A stretch of DNA of 64,000 nt from Bradyrhizobium sp. (GTDB lineage: Bacteria > Pseudomonadota > Alphaproteobacteria > Rhizobiales > Xanthobacteraceae): positions 30,607 through 94,606 of the forward strand of contig NZ_JAUSLT010000174.1 in the NCBI RefSeq assembly GCF_030646015.1. Reading direction: 5' to 3'. The notes beneath the pieces are model-generated. The model did no database searches. It saw nothing but the letters and a program-made list of their open reading frames with translations, and was not told where the DNA came from. Shown here one piece after another: positions 41,501 to 50,346 of the stretch (position 1 is the stretch's first letter; every line of letters starts with the position of its first letter). Position numbers and translations under genes: made by a program.

Positions 41501-42286
41501 TCAGAGAGCGAACAGGTAGGTCACGGTGCCTGAGCGATGCCCGGTGACAGCGGATACGTCGTAGGCGATGCCGGGCCACTCCTGCAAGAGCTGCAACCCC
41601 GCGCTCTGGCAAAGCGAGATCAATTCCTGCCTGCCGAAGACGACCTCGACGACCGGTGCACCGTACGCGTACTTTCTCAAATAGGTGGTCCGGTAATCAT
41701 CGAACACCGGCACGCTGTGGAAAACGCAGTAACGCGCCGCGACGCGCGCGGCTTCGCGGATAGCTGCTTGATAGTCGATGATGTGCATCAGCGACACCCC
41801 ATTAAAGACGATGTCGAACGCGCCGTCCGGATAGGGCAGCCTTGTCGCATCGGCGACTTCGAACGATGCCGAGGGGTAGCGGGCGCGGGCGCGTTCGATC
41901 ATGGCATCGGAATAGTCGACGCCGGTGTAATCGACGCCGTCCCGGAGCAGGGTCGAGAACACCTCGGAATAATAGCCGCTGCCGCAGCCGACATCGAGCA
42001 GCCGCGGATGCGGGATGCCGGTCGCCGTAATCGCTTCCGCCGCGACCTGGAAATCGCGCCGCGGATCGCCGCGCTTCATCGCGGCGATCAGGCTGTCATA
42101 GGCGCGCTCCTGCCGGGCGACCGTGCGCGCGGCCAGCCATCCGCCGGACGATGCTGCGGCCCTTCTCGCTTCCTCCACGCCTGCCAGCACCCGATAGTCG
42201 GTCGAGAACAGGATTTGACGTCGCAGGATCGGCGTCGCCTTGATGATACGGCCGCCAATCTTTCTGATGATACGGGGAAGCTTCAT
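41501..42286 (-). CDS. Class I SAM-dependent methyltransferase
   Basis: This 261-residue methyltransferase has LLDVGCGSGYYSEVF (about residue 97-110) as the SAM-binding loop, YTGVDYSDAMIERAR as the acidic motif and the FDIVFNGVSLMHI segment. Such enzymes methylate small molecules or sugars. It overlaps the upstream glycosyltransferase by 4 bases and is the last gene of the rfbB operon. It abuts the stop of the 2,3-dehydratase with no gap. A role in methylating the deoxyaminosugar is plausible but not shown. Confidence 0.85.
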   Translation of the reverse strand: MKLPRIIRKIGGRIIKATPILRRQILFSTDYRVLAGVEEARRAAASSGGWLAARTVARQERAYDSLIAAMKRGDPRRDFQVAAEAITATGIPHPRLLDVGCGSGYYSEVFSTLLRDGVDYTGVDYSDAMIERARARYPSASFEVADATRLPYPDGAFDIVFNGVSLMHIIDYQAAIREAARVAARYCVFHSVPVFDDYRTTYLRKYAYGAPVVEVVFGRQELISLCQSAGLQLLQEWPGIAYDVSAVTGHRSGTVTYLFAL

Positions 42287-43476
42287 GGCCGCGCTCGCGC
42301 TTGTTCGGCGAATCCGAGGATCTCCTGGGTACGATGACGAAAAGTATGCTGCGCCATCGTCCGGGCCTGGCCGGCGCGCGCGATATCGGTGCGGCTCTGC
42401 TCATTGCGTAGTGCGCGGTCGATGCCGTCAAGGCAGTCGTCGATTCCGTGCCACACGGCGACATCGCGATCGGGCTCAAATAGCGTATGGAGATTGTCCT
42501 TGAAGTCGGTCAACAGAAAAGTCCCGGCGCCGGTCGCCTCGAACAACCGCATGTTGCCGGCTTTCTGGCCGGTGAAATCGATATGCGAGTTGAGGGTGAT
42601 GCGGGAGCGCCTCAGGACCTGGTACATGTCCGCGCCCCAGACTTCGCCCTGAAAGCAGCGATGCAGCGGCGAGGCGTCCGGAAGCGCGTGCGGGCGGCTG
42701 CCAAACAGTTTGAGATCGTATCGTCTCGCGACCGCCTCCAGCAATGCGATGCGCAGCCGGTGATCGGCCGATACGGTGCCGACGAAGGAAACGTCGATAT
42801 CCGCCGCGGGCGCTGTTGGCAAGGCGTCGAGGACGGCGGGTTCGAAGGCCAGGTGATTGACTTCGGCCCGAACCCCAAGGCTTCGAAAGTAATTCACGTT
42901 GGCGGCCATCTGCGACATCATCAGATCGTAGACGCTCCAGTCCTCGCCGCGGGATGGCTCGATGCCGATCTGGCCGATCAGGATCGGGCGACCGATGCCC
43001 TTGATGCGGCGCACGAGGCCGGCGTTCACATGGAAAGTGTCCTGGTTGATGATCAGGTCCGGCCGGAACTCCTCGATCTGGGCGAGCAGGATATTCTCGG
43101 CCTCGGTGTCGAGCGACGGGCTCAGCCCGACCTTTCGGGCCAGCGGCCGCAGTAGCGGCTTGAACGGCGTGACGGCGCGTTGCAGCCATCCGGGTAGCGC
43201 TCGCGGCGCGGCTGCGCCTGGCGGCGGCGCCGGTTCGACCGTCATGCCGTGCTCGCGCGCCCAGGCCGACTGCAGCCACGGATTGTTGACGTGGATTTCC
43301 GCCGCGGGATGCCCTGACGCCGCAAAATTCCTGGAATAGAAATCAGCGACGCCGAACAGGCTGGCATTCCGCGCGGCCATCTGCGCGTCATAGGAAGTGT
43401 TTTCGAGCCCGGGCTGGCGGCGATAGAGCCAAGCCAGAAAGCGCGGATAGTCCGCGTTGAGGACGAGGATGCGCAT
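42283..43476 (-). CDS. CgeB-like glycosyltransferase (GT-B type)
   Basis: The protein has 397 residues. The start MRILVLNADYPRFLAWLYRR and the middle VSFVGTVSADHRLRIALLEAV match CgeB-type glycosyltransferases. The C-terminal GQKAGNMRLFEATGAGTFLL and the following ELFEPDRDVAVW-like segment (TLFEPDRDVAVW) correspond to the nucleotide-sugar-binding half of GT-B enzymes. It lies 6 bases after rfbB and overlaps the next methyltransferase by 4, so it probably transfers the sugar made by the RfbA/RfbB pathway. Confidence 0.8.
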   Translation of the reverse strand: MRILVLNADYPRFLAWLYRRQPGLENTSYDAQMAARNASLFGVADFYSRNFAASGHPAAEIHVNNPWLQSAWAREHGMTVEPAPPPGAAAPRALPGWLQRAVTPFKPLLRPLARKVGLSPSLDTEAENILLAQIEEFRPDLIINQDTFHVNAGLVRRIKGIGRPILIGQIGIEPSRGEDWSVYDLMMSQMAANVNYFRSLGVRAEVNHLAFEPAVLDALPTAPAADIDVSFVGTVSADHRLRIALLEAVARRYDLKLFGSRPHALPDASPLHRCFQGEVWGADMYQVLRRSRITLNSHIDFTGQKAGNMRLFEATGAGTFLLTDFKDNLHTLFEPDRDVAVWHGIDDCLDGIDRALRNEQSRTDIARAGQARTMAQHTFRHRTQEILGFAEQARARP

Positions 43477-43482
43477 GACTGT

Positions 43483-44595
43483 CTAGACCGCGATCCTGAA
43501 GCCGTAATTCTTGTCGATCCAGTCCTTGTAGGCGCCGCTGGTCATCTCGCGCCACCAGTCTTCGTGGTCGAGATACCACTGGACGGTCTGGCCGAGGCCG
43601 GCATCGAAGTCGATGCTGCATCGGTAGCCGAGTTCGCCGGCCAGTTTCCTGGCGTCGATGGCATAACGGTGGTCGTGGCCGGGCCGGTCCGTCACAAAGT
43701 TGATCAGCGCGCGGCAGGAATTCCCCGATGCCGCGGGGCATGCCGGAAATCGCGACGCCAGATTGGCATCGGCGGCGAAGGCGCGGTCGAGCGTGTCGCA
43801 GATCAGGCCGACGACGTCCCTGTTGTTGCGCTCGTTACCGCCGCCGACGTTGTAGGTTTCTCCGACGCGACCCCGCTCGATGACGGCCATCAGCGCCGCG
43901 CAATGATCGGATACGTGCAGCCAGTCGCGGACGTTGGAGCCGTCGCCGTAGATCGGCAGCGACTGGCCCTCCAGCGCATGAATGATCATCAGCGGGATGA
44001 GCTTTTCCGGATGCTGATAGGAGCCGTAATTGTTCGAGCAGTTGGTGATCAGCGCCGGCAGGCGATAGGTCTCGACATAGGCGCGCACGAGGTGGTCGCT
44101 TGCCGCCTTGCTGGCAGCGTAAGGCGAATTGGGGCGGTACGGCGACGCTTCCGAAAACGCCGGGTCGGTCAATTGAAGCGAGCCATAGACCTCGTCGGTC
44201 GATACATGGAGAAAGCGGCTCTGGTCGAGCGTTCCGGCCGAACGCCAGGCGTCGAGCGCGGCCCTGAGCAGTGTAAAGGTTCCGAGCACGTTGGTTTGCA
44301 GGAACGCTTCGGGATCGGCGATGGAACGGTCGACATGCGATTCCGCCGCAAGATGGGCGACGTGCGTGAACTCGTGTTCCTCGAACAGCCGCCGCATCAG
44401 TGCCGCATCCTTGATATCGCCCTTGACGAACAGAATGCTTCGATCGGCGATCAGCGGCTCGAGGCTTCGGACATTGGCGGCGTAAGTCATCGCGTCGACC
44501 ACGACCAGCCGATCGATCGGCTGCCCGGCGCGCCATGCGTGGACCAGGTTCTGGCCGATGAAGCCCGCGCCGCCGGTGATCAGAACGCTTCGCAT
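43483..44595 (-). CDS. rfbB: dTDP-glucose 4,6-dehydratase RfbB
   Basis: This 370-residue extended SDR enzyme turns dTDP-glucose into dTDP-4-keto-6-deoxyglucose. The NAD site is ITGGAGFIGQN (residues 6-16), the catalytic segments are LHVSTDEVYGSL and PYAASKAASDHLV, and TNCSNNYGSYQHPEKLIPL is diagnostic of RmlB. The ATG at 44595 is the natural start; a longer frame exists but adds unrelated sequence. It heads a minus-strand operon of three genes. RfbC and RfbD are not present in the window. Confidence 0.95.
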   Translation of the reverse strand: MRSVLITGGAGFIGQNLVHAWRAGQPIDRLVVVDAMTYAANVRSLEPLIADRSILFVKGDIKDAALMRRLFEEHEFTHVAHLAAESHVDRSIADPEAFLQTNVLGTFTLLRAALDAWRSAGTLDQSRFLHVSTDEVYGSLQLTDPAFSEASPYRPNSPYAASKAASDHLVRAYVETYRLPALITNCSNNYGSYQHPEKLIPLMIIHALEGQSLPIYGDGSNVRDWLHVSDHCAALMAVIERGRVGETYNVGGGNERNNRDVVGLICDTLDRAFAADANLASRFPACPAASGNSCRALINFVTDRPGHDHRYAIDARKLAGELGYRCSIDFDAGLGQTVQWYLDHEDWWREMTSGAYKDWIDKNYGFRIAV

Positions 44596-44841
44596 CGGAA
44601 CCTCTGGGTTGCCCTGCACCGGAATATGGTTCCTGGAGGGGGTAAGTCGCTGCCGTCTGCCCTGATATCGACGGCATCGGGAGGGCAAAACGTATCGTTT
44701 AGTCGTTTAGCGTCGGCGGCGAAGCTCGTTATATTCCGTGCTTCGGTCGTCGTCACCCATTGTTATTTCCTGCCGGGCATTGTCGCTTGTCTGGTAAATA
44801 AGGGGCCTCGTGCGAGTCGACCGGGGTTGGAGTCAAGTATC

Positions 44842-46214
44842 ATGTCTTTGCCGTTGGGCAAGCCTGCATCCGCGATGCCGAATGTCATGTCGTCCAACGT
44901 CCTGCGCCAGGTCGTGTTCGGTGCGGCTTTTGCCATTTTGATTGCGCCGAATTCCGTCCTGGTTCTCGGATTTGGCATGACAGGAAGTCCGGGCAACAGT
45001 CTGGTTACCGGTGCCGTCCTGATGCTTGCCACGATAGCGGTAGGCTTGCTGTGTTTCCGGCGCGACATCGTCTTGCTGCCCGCCGATTATCTCTTCCTCG
45101 CGCTCGCGCTCGTGCTCTGCATCGCGTCATCGTCCGTGATCAACGGATGGACGACGAACGCAAAAGAGTACCAGCTGCTTGCGCTTTCGCTGGCCGCCTA
45201 TCCGGCCTGCCGCTTGATATCGGGGGCAGATATGCTTGCAGGACGCTTCTCGTTACTTGGGTAGTCGGCATTGTCGCGCTGCTGGGCACGATCGCGACGG
45301 GGAATGCGCTCTTGCGGCAGTGGAATAGTGCAGACTGGAGACCGCTCGTTTTCGGATTCGACGCGGCAGGAACCTATTTTCTGGGAACGCTGAGCATTTT
45401 CGTCATAGCGCTTGTCACTACCGGCGAGCTGACGACGCGACGTACCGTTCTCATATCCGCGCTGATTTTTCTGCCGATGATCGTCTTTACGGCGTCGCTG
45501 GTGCGCTTCACATTCATTGCTCTCGCCGGCGCTTTGTGCATGGCAACCATTTTGAGCGAAGCCAGACAGCGCAGACACGTCGTCGCCATTGCGCTCGTGA
45601 TCCTCGTTGCAATCGCTGCCGGCTTGTTTTCCCGGTCCGACAAGGCCAAACAATCTCTGGTTCTTGCAGTAGAGCGACCGACAGCGATTGAGTTGCCGTC
45701 TGGCAATACGGGGCTGGCTGACAAGGCAGGATCGTCCGGCAGCCTGGAATCGTCCGGCTCTGTCGCACCGGGGAAGGCGCCGAGCTGCAATCTGAAGGTG
45801 AGTCCTCTGAATTCCATCTTGATCAGAAAAGTGCTCATACAGGATGCAGTTTTTCTGATCCCAGGATCGGGGTGGATTGGAACCGGGCTCGACACCTTCA
45901 TGGAGTTCTCCTGCATCAAGGGGACCCAGGCTCACAACTCCATTCTCCAGGCAGCGGTCGAGTTTGGCTGGCTGGGCGGGTCGCTGCTTTTTCTTATCAT
46001 AGCGGTGGCGGTTGGTTCGATACTGCCGCTGGCCAGATATGACAATGCGTCAAGGTTCGTGCTGTGCAGCCTCGCCTATGTGGTCCTCATAAGCCTGGCG
46101 CATGGACGTCTCAGCCGGGACGGGGTTCTGTTCGCATTCCTGGGTGCCGCCGTCGGTTTGAGGGAGACCTTCCGCGCCCAGCCTGCGACGGCGATATCAC
46201 CGGCGTCTGCGTGA
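44842..46214 (+). pseudogene. O-antigen ligase/polymerase-like membrane protein, interrupted by a frameshift
   Basis: Two overlapping frames together encode one membrane protein of about 457 residues. The first part (44842-45264) has about four hydrophobic segments and ends ADMLAGRFSLLG. The second continues in another frame from about 45235 with RTLLVTWVVGIVALLG and ends near 46214. It contains the conserved QAHNSILQAAVEFGWLGGS motif of Wzy/WaaL-type proteins. The shift fits loss of one base (or gain of two) between about 45220 and 45264. It may be a real pseudogene, a sequencing error or, less likely, programmed frameshifting. The family joins or polymerises surface glycans at the periplasmic face. 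Confidence 0.72.
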
Positions 46215-46330
46215 GATTCGCCCGACGCCGCGTGGCGGGATCATGCCGCATCGGGAGATATCAGCAACTGGCATGGAACCAGTTGTGATCCGGCCGCCGA
46301 GGCGCGTTGTCGGCATGCGTGTCGCGGGGC

Positions 46331-46377
46331 TGCAAATTTGCACAAACGCCTTGATTTCCGAGAGCTTTTCTTAATAT
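46331..46377 (+). promoter_or_regulatory. Possible operator and promoter of the carbamoyltransferase gene
   Basis: A perfect 12-bp palindrome, tgcaaatttgca, lies at 46331-46342. It is followed by ttgatt (46351-46356) and taatat (46372-46377), which resemble -35 and -10 boxes but with a short 15-base spacer. The gap before the gene is otherwise without recognisable content. This is a weak assignment. Confidence 0.3.
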
Positions 46378-46487
46378 AGAACGCCACGCAAGCCCGTGCG
46401 GTTCGATGTCCGGGACATCGTGCGACCGCCCTTGGATCCCTTTTTCCGACGCCCCCTCTCCTTGGTCCCGCCAGCAGGTTCAAACGA

Positions 46488-48125
46488 ATGTACGTGATTG
46501 GAATTAGCTCCGGGATCAAGCATGGCCACCATGATGGTGCGGCAGTCTTGCTCCGGGACGGGGAGCTGGTCGCGGCAGCCGAAGAGGAGCGCTTTACGCT
46601 GGCCAAGCATGCGCGGGGCGAGCTGCCGCGCGGTGCAATCGGCTATTGTCTCAAGCAAGCGGGCATCACCATCCGGGATGTCGACTGGATTTGCTCGCCG
46701 CTCAAGACCTACACGAACTACAGCCAGCGCCTGACGGAATACTTCAAGTACCAGTTCGGCTACAGTCCGAAGATCGAGCTTTACGATCACCACCTCTGTC
46801 ACGCGGCAAGCAGCTTCTACGGATCCGGATTCCCGGAAGCCACCGTGGCCTGTTTCGATTTTTCCGGCGATTCCAGTTCAGGCCTGGTCGCCCACATGAA
46901 GGGCAATGATTTCCGGGTGCTCACCCGTTTCGGCCGCCACAACAGCCTTGGTCTCTATTACGGGATGCTCACGCAATATCTCGGCTATCAGATGACCAAC
47001 GACGAATACAAGGTCATGGGACTGTCCTCCTATGGAAGCCCGGAATATCTGGACAAATTCGCCTCGATCCTGCGTCCAAACGGCATCGACTACGAACTCG
47101 ACGGAGCGTTGGACAAGCGTCAGCGCGACGCCGAAATCTACACCAGCGACTTTTCCACGCGACAGGAACGGATCTTTACCGAGAAGCTCGAGGATATCCT
47201 GGGTCCCCGCCGGATTCGCGGCGAGGCGCTGGATCAGCGGTTCACCAATATCGCGGCCAGCGGCCAGAAGCAGCTCGAGATCGTCACCACGCAGGTGGTT
47301 CGTTCCGCCATCGAGGCGACCGGCTGCGCCGATGTATGCCTGGCCGGCGGGGTTGCGCTGAACTGCAAAATGAACATGGAGATCGCGGCGGAGCCGTCGG
47401 TCGGCCGGCTTTACGTTCCACCAGTGCCCCACGACGCCGGCGTCGCGCTCGGCGCGGCGATGATGAAATGCGCCGAAGCCGGCCACAAGATCGCGCCGCT
47501 CACCCATGCCTATTGGGGCCCGGAATATTCCAATGACGTGATCAGGGACACGCTCGACAAGATCGGAGCGCGTTACGAAGTGCTCGACGATCCGGTCAGC
47601 CGCTGCGTGACCGATCTTGTCGACCAGAAGACGGTGGGATGGTTTCAGGGCAGGATGGAGTACGGACCGCGCGCGCTCGGCAACCGCTCGATCCTGGCGG
47701 ATCCCCGCTCCGCCGGCATGAAGGACCGGATCAATCTCGGCATCAAGTATCGCGAGGAGTTTCGTCCGTTCTGTCCGTCGGTGCTGTACGAGCGCCAGAG
47801 CGAATATTTCGAGGATGCGTTCGATGCGCCGTTCATGGTCGTCACGTTCCCGGTCAATGATATGGTCAAGCAGATGATTCCGGCCGTGGTTCATGTCGAC
47901 GGGACGGCTCGTATTCAGAGCGTCCATTCGGAAACCAATCCGATGTACAGCCGCTTGATCGGCGAATTCGGAAAGGCAAGCTCGGTTCCAATCCTGATCA
48001 ATACCAGTCTCAACATCAACGAACAGCCGACGGTGAATTCGCCGCTGGAGGCGCTGCACACCTATTTCTGCTCGGGCCTCGACGTCCTGTTCCTGGGCCC
48101 CTACCGGTTGACGAAATCAGCCTAG
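46488..48125 (+). CDS. NodU/CmcH-type carbamoyltransferase
   Basis: This 545-residue enzyme uses carbamoyl phosphate to carbamoylate hydroxyl groups, as NodU does on Nod factors. The N-terminal ASKHA-like domain shows GISSGIKHGHHDGAAVLL, AAAEEERFTLAKH and YDHHLCHAASSFYGSGF with the metal-binding His residues. The C-terminal domain has the FQGRMEYGPRALGNRSILA motif (about residue 385-402) and TSLNINEQPTVNSPLEAL. The residues look intact. It sits in a glycan region with no nod genes, so the acceptor is probably a sugar of the surface glycan. Confidence 0.9.
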   Translation: MYVIGISSGIKHGHHDGAAVLLRDGELVAAAEEERFTLAKHARGELPRGAIGYCLKQAGITIRDVDWICSPLKTYTNYSQRLTEYFKYQFGYSPKIELYDHHLCHAASSFYGSGFPEATVACFDFSGDSSSGLVAHMKGNDFRVLTRFGRHNSLGLYYGMLTQYLGYQMTNDEYKVMGLSSYGSPEYLDKFASILRPNGIDYELDGALDKRQRDAEIYTSDFSTRQERIFTEKLEDILGPRRIRGEALDQRFTNIAASGQKQLEIVTTQVVRSAIEATGCADVCLAGGVALNCKMNMEIAAEPSVGRLYVPPVPHDAGVALGAAMMKCAEAGHKIAPLTHAYWGPEYSNDVIRDTLDKIGARYEVLDDPVSRCVTDLVDQKTVGWFQGRMEYGPRALGNRSILADPRSAGMKDRINLGIKYREEFRPFCPSVLYERQSEYFEDAFDAPFMVVTFPVNDMVKQMIPAVVHVDGTARIQSVHSETNPMYSRLIGEFGKASSVPILINTSLNINEQPTVNSPLEALHTYFCSGLDVLFLGPYRLTKSA

Positions 48126-48158
48126 AATTTCGACAAGCGAATGCGCAGGGAGCGGCAG

Positions 48159-48932
48159 ATGTCAGAGCTTTGGAAGCGGATCGAGCACGGCTACCTCCGG
48201 CCGCTGTTGCGGAAACTGCGACCGTCGCGCCACGTCCGCTATGGGGGCATTGCGATCCGTTATCGGGAGGAGCTTGACGGCGGTGGGACCGAATTCGGAC
48301 AGGACTTCATTTCCTACTTCAACGCTCGCGGGATGCCGCGGCAAAAGCGCATCTTCGAATGGTGCTGCGGCCCGGGATTCATCGGCTTTTCATTGCTGGG
48401 CAACGGCCTGTGCGAGACGCTTTGTGTGGCCGACATCAATCCCGAAGCCGTGGCTTCCTGCGGAAATACCGTGCGAGTGAACGGTCTTGAAGATCGGGTT
48501 TCTGTCTACCAGTCCGATAATCTGAAGAACATACCCCGCTCCGAGAAATGGGATGTGGTGGTCAGCAATCCTCCGCATTTCATCGATCAGTATATCGGCG
48601 ACTTGCGCGCGCACGACCCGGATTGGCGAATTCACCGGGAATTCTTTGCAACGATCGGCGAGTTTCTGACCCCGGGCGGTGTCGTCGTATTGCAGGAAAA
48701 CAACCGCGGTTCGACGGTCGAAACCTTTCGTCAAATGATCGAGCAATCCGGCCTCGAGATCGTCTTCACCGACGGCGACTTCCCCACGCTGACGAAGGAG
48801 AGTTCATTCTTCTACATCGGCATGATTCGCCGGGGCGACACGCCGCCGCAATGGACCATCCCAAAGGTTGAGCGCACCTATGCTGCGTCTCAAAATACCA
48901 CGGTGTGGCGGCGGTCGGGAAATCCGGCGTAA
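48159..48932 (+). CDS. Class I methyltransferase with NPP motif
   Basis: The protein has 257 residues. FEWCCGPGFIGFSLL (about residue 64) is the SAM loop, CVADINPEA the acidic motif, and VVVSNPPHF (about 130) the NPP[Y/H] catalytic motif seen in N-methyltransferases such as PrmC/HemK and RsmC-like enzymes. The late KESSFFYIGMIRRG is less typical. The ATG at 48159 follows GGGAG; an ATG six codons earlier lacks a good site. It follows the carbamoyltransferase by 33 bases, so a joint tailoring role is possible. Confidence 0.8.
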   Translation: MSELWKRIEHGYLRPLLRKLRPSRHVRYGGIAIRYREELDGGGTEFGQDFISYFNARGMPRQKRIFEWCCGPGFIGFSLLGNGLCETLCVADINPEAVASCGNTVRVNGLEDRVSVYQSDNLKNIPRSEKWDVVVSNPPHFIDQYIGDLRAHDPDWRIHREFFATIGEFLTPGGVVVLQENNRGSTVETFRQMIEQSGLEIVFTDGDFPTLTKESSFFYIGMIRRGDTPPQWTIPKVERTYAASQNTTVWRRSGNPA

Positions 48933-48997
48933 CACCATCTCGTTGTTGCGCAGGCGCAACGCGAGAAGTAACCGGCCGAGCGCAGCCGACAACGCGT

Positions 48998-50230
48998 TCA
49001 TCTTGAGCCGCGCTCGTCGGTAATCACCTTGCCGTCGTTGGGAAGCGATCCCGGGCCGACCAGTTCGACCTGGCCGCCGAGTTTTGCGACGGCGCGCAGC
49101 GTCGCGGCGATCTCGTCCTGAAGCCCGCCGCCGGGCGACGCGCATTCGCACCGAAGCGTCATCACATCGGCCTCGTCCTCGCGGGTCACGACGAGCCGCA
49201 ACCGGCCGAGTTCCGGATGACGCTTGCCGATTTCGGCGATCTGTTCGGGCCGCACGAACATGCCCTTGACCTTGGTGGTCTGGTCGGCTCGGCCCATCCA
49301 GCCCTTGATGCGCATGTTGCTGCGGCCGCACGGGCTCGGGCCTGATAGCGCCGCGGTGAGATCGCCGATCGCCAGTCGAATCCAGGGGTGATGGGGATCG
49401 AGCGAGGTCACGACGATCTCGCCGACGTCGCCTTCGGCCACGGGATCGCCGGTGCCGGGCCGCACGATTTCCATGATCAGGTCCTCGTTGACCACCATGC
49501 CCTCGTGCGACGAGGTCTCGAAGGCGATCAGGCCGAGATCGGCGGTGCCGAAGGCCTGGTAGGCATCGACGCCCCGCGATTTGATCTCCTGCTGCAGCGA
49601 CGCCGGGAATGCCGCCCCCGACACCAGCGCGCGCTTGATCGAGGAGACGTCGCGCCCGGCGGCTGCCGCGGCGTCGAGCAGGATTTTGAGGAAATCCGGG
49701 GTGCCGCTGTAGCCGACCGGCCGATAGGCCTCGATCAGCTCGAATTGCGCCTCGGTATTGCCGGGACCGGCGGGAATCACCGCGCAGCCGAGCGCGCGGG
49801 CCGAGGCATCGAAGATGAAGCCGCCCGGGGTCAGGTGATAGCTGAAGGTGTTCAGCACCACGTCCCCCGGCCGGAACCCGGCGGCATACAGCGCCCGGGC
49901 GCCGCGCCAGGGGTCGGTATGGGTAGCCTCCGGCTCGAAAATCGGACCCGGGGAGGTAAACAGCCTCCCAAACGAGCCTGGAGGCCCCGAGACGAGGCCG
50001 CCGAACGGCGGGGCTGTCTTGTGCAGGGCCGGGAGATCGGATTTGCGCAGCAGCGGCAGCCCCGCCAGCGCCGCCCGGCTGGTGACGCCGGCGGGATCGA
50101 TCCCCGCGAGGCGTTCGGCATAGGCCGGTGCCGCCATCGCCTTGCGCAGCACCCCCGGCAGCCGCGAAAACAGCTCGGCCTCGCGCTCGGCGGGCTGGCG
50201 TGTCTCGAGGGCATCGTAGTGGTCGGTCAT
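48998..50230 (-). CDS. PaaK-like adenylate-forming enzyme (phenylacetate-CoA ligase family)
   Basis: This 410-residue protein of the ANL superfamily is close in length to phenylacetate-CoA ligases. The LPLLRKSDLPALHKT segment (about residue 50), the GTPDFLKILLDAA, the AFGTADLGLIAFE segment with the adenine/acid-binding motif, and the C-terminal KGWMGRADQTTKVKGMFVRPEQ hinge are visible. It activates a carboxylic acid as an acyl-AMP and probably forms the CoA ester. The substrate is unknown; PaaK relatives also occur in capsule clusters. The ATG at 50230 was chosen; the longer frame adds low-complexity sequence. Confidence 0.85.
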   Translation of the reverse strand: MTDHYDALETRQPAEREAELFSRLPGVLRKAMAAPAYAERLAGIDPAGVTSRAALAGLPLLRKSDLPALHKTAPPFGGLVSGPPGSFGRLFTSPGPIFEPEATHTDPWRGARALYAAGFRPGDVVLNTFSYHLTPGGFIFDASARALGCAVIPAGPGNTEAQFELIEAYRPVGYSGTPDFLKILLDAAAAAGRDVSSIKRALVSGAAFPASLQQEIKSRGVDAYQAFGTADLGLIAFETSSHEGMVVNEDLIMEIVRPGTGDPVAEGDVGEIVVTSLDPHHPWIRLAIGDLTAALSGPSPCGRSNMRIKGWMGRADQTTKVKGMFVRPEQIAEIGKRHPELGRLRLVVTREDEADVMTLRCECASPGGGLQDEIAATLRAVAKLGGQVELVGPGSLPNDGKVITDERGSR

Positions 50231-50346
50231 GGCTGGTCCTGTGTGTTCGAGCCAATTGCGCACCGCCTCGCACGTGGTATCAGACGGCGGCACCCGGTGT
50301 CGGAGTTGCCCCAACAGACGGGCTGGTTGACGGATTGGCTGACGGA

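Noticed and set aside
36485..44595. Complete dTDP-rhamnose pathway
   Set aside because: rfbA and rfbB are present, but no rfbC or rfbD homologue was found in the window.
43564..44841. Extension of the O-antigen ligase first frame upstream
   Set aside because: It runs opposite rfbB and has no membrane segments; the protein starts at the ATG 44842.
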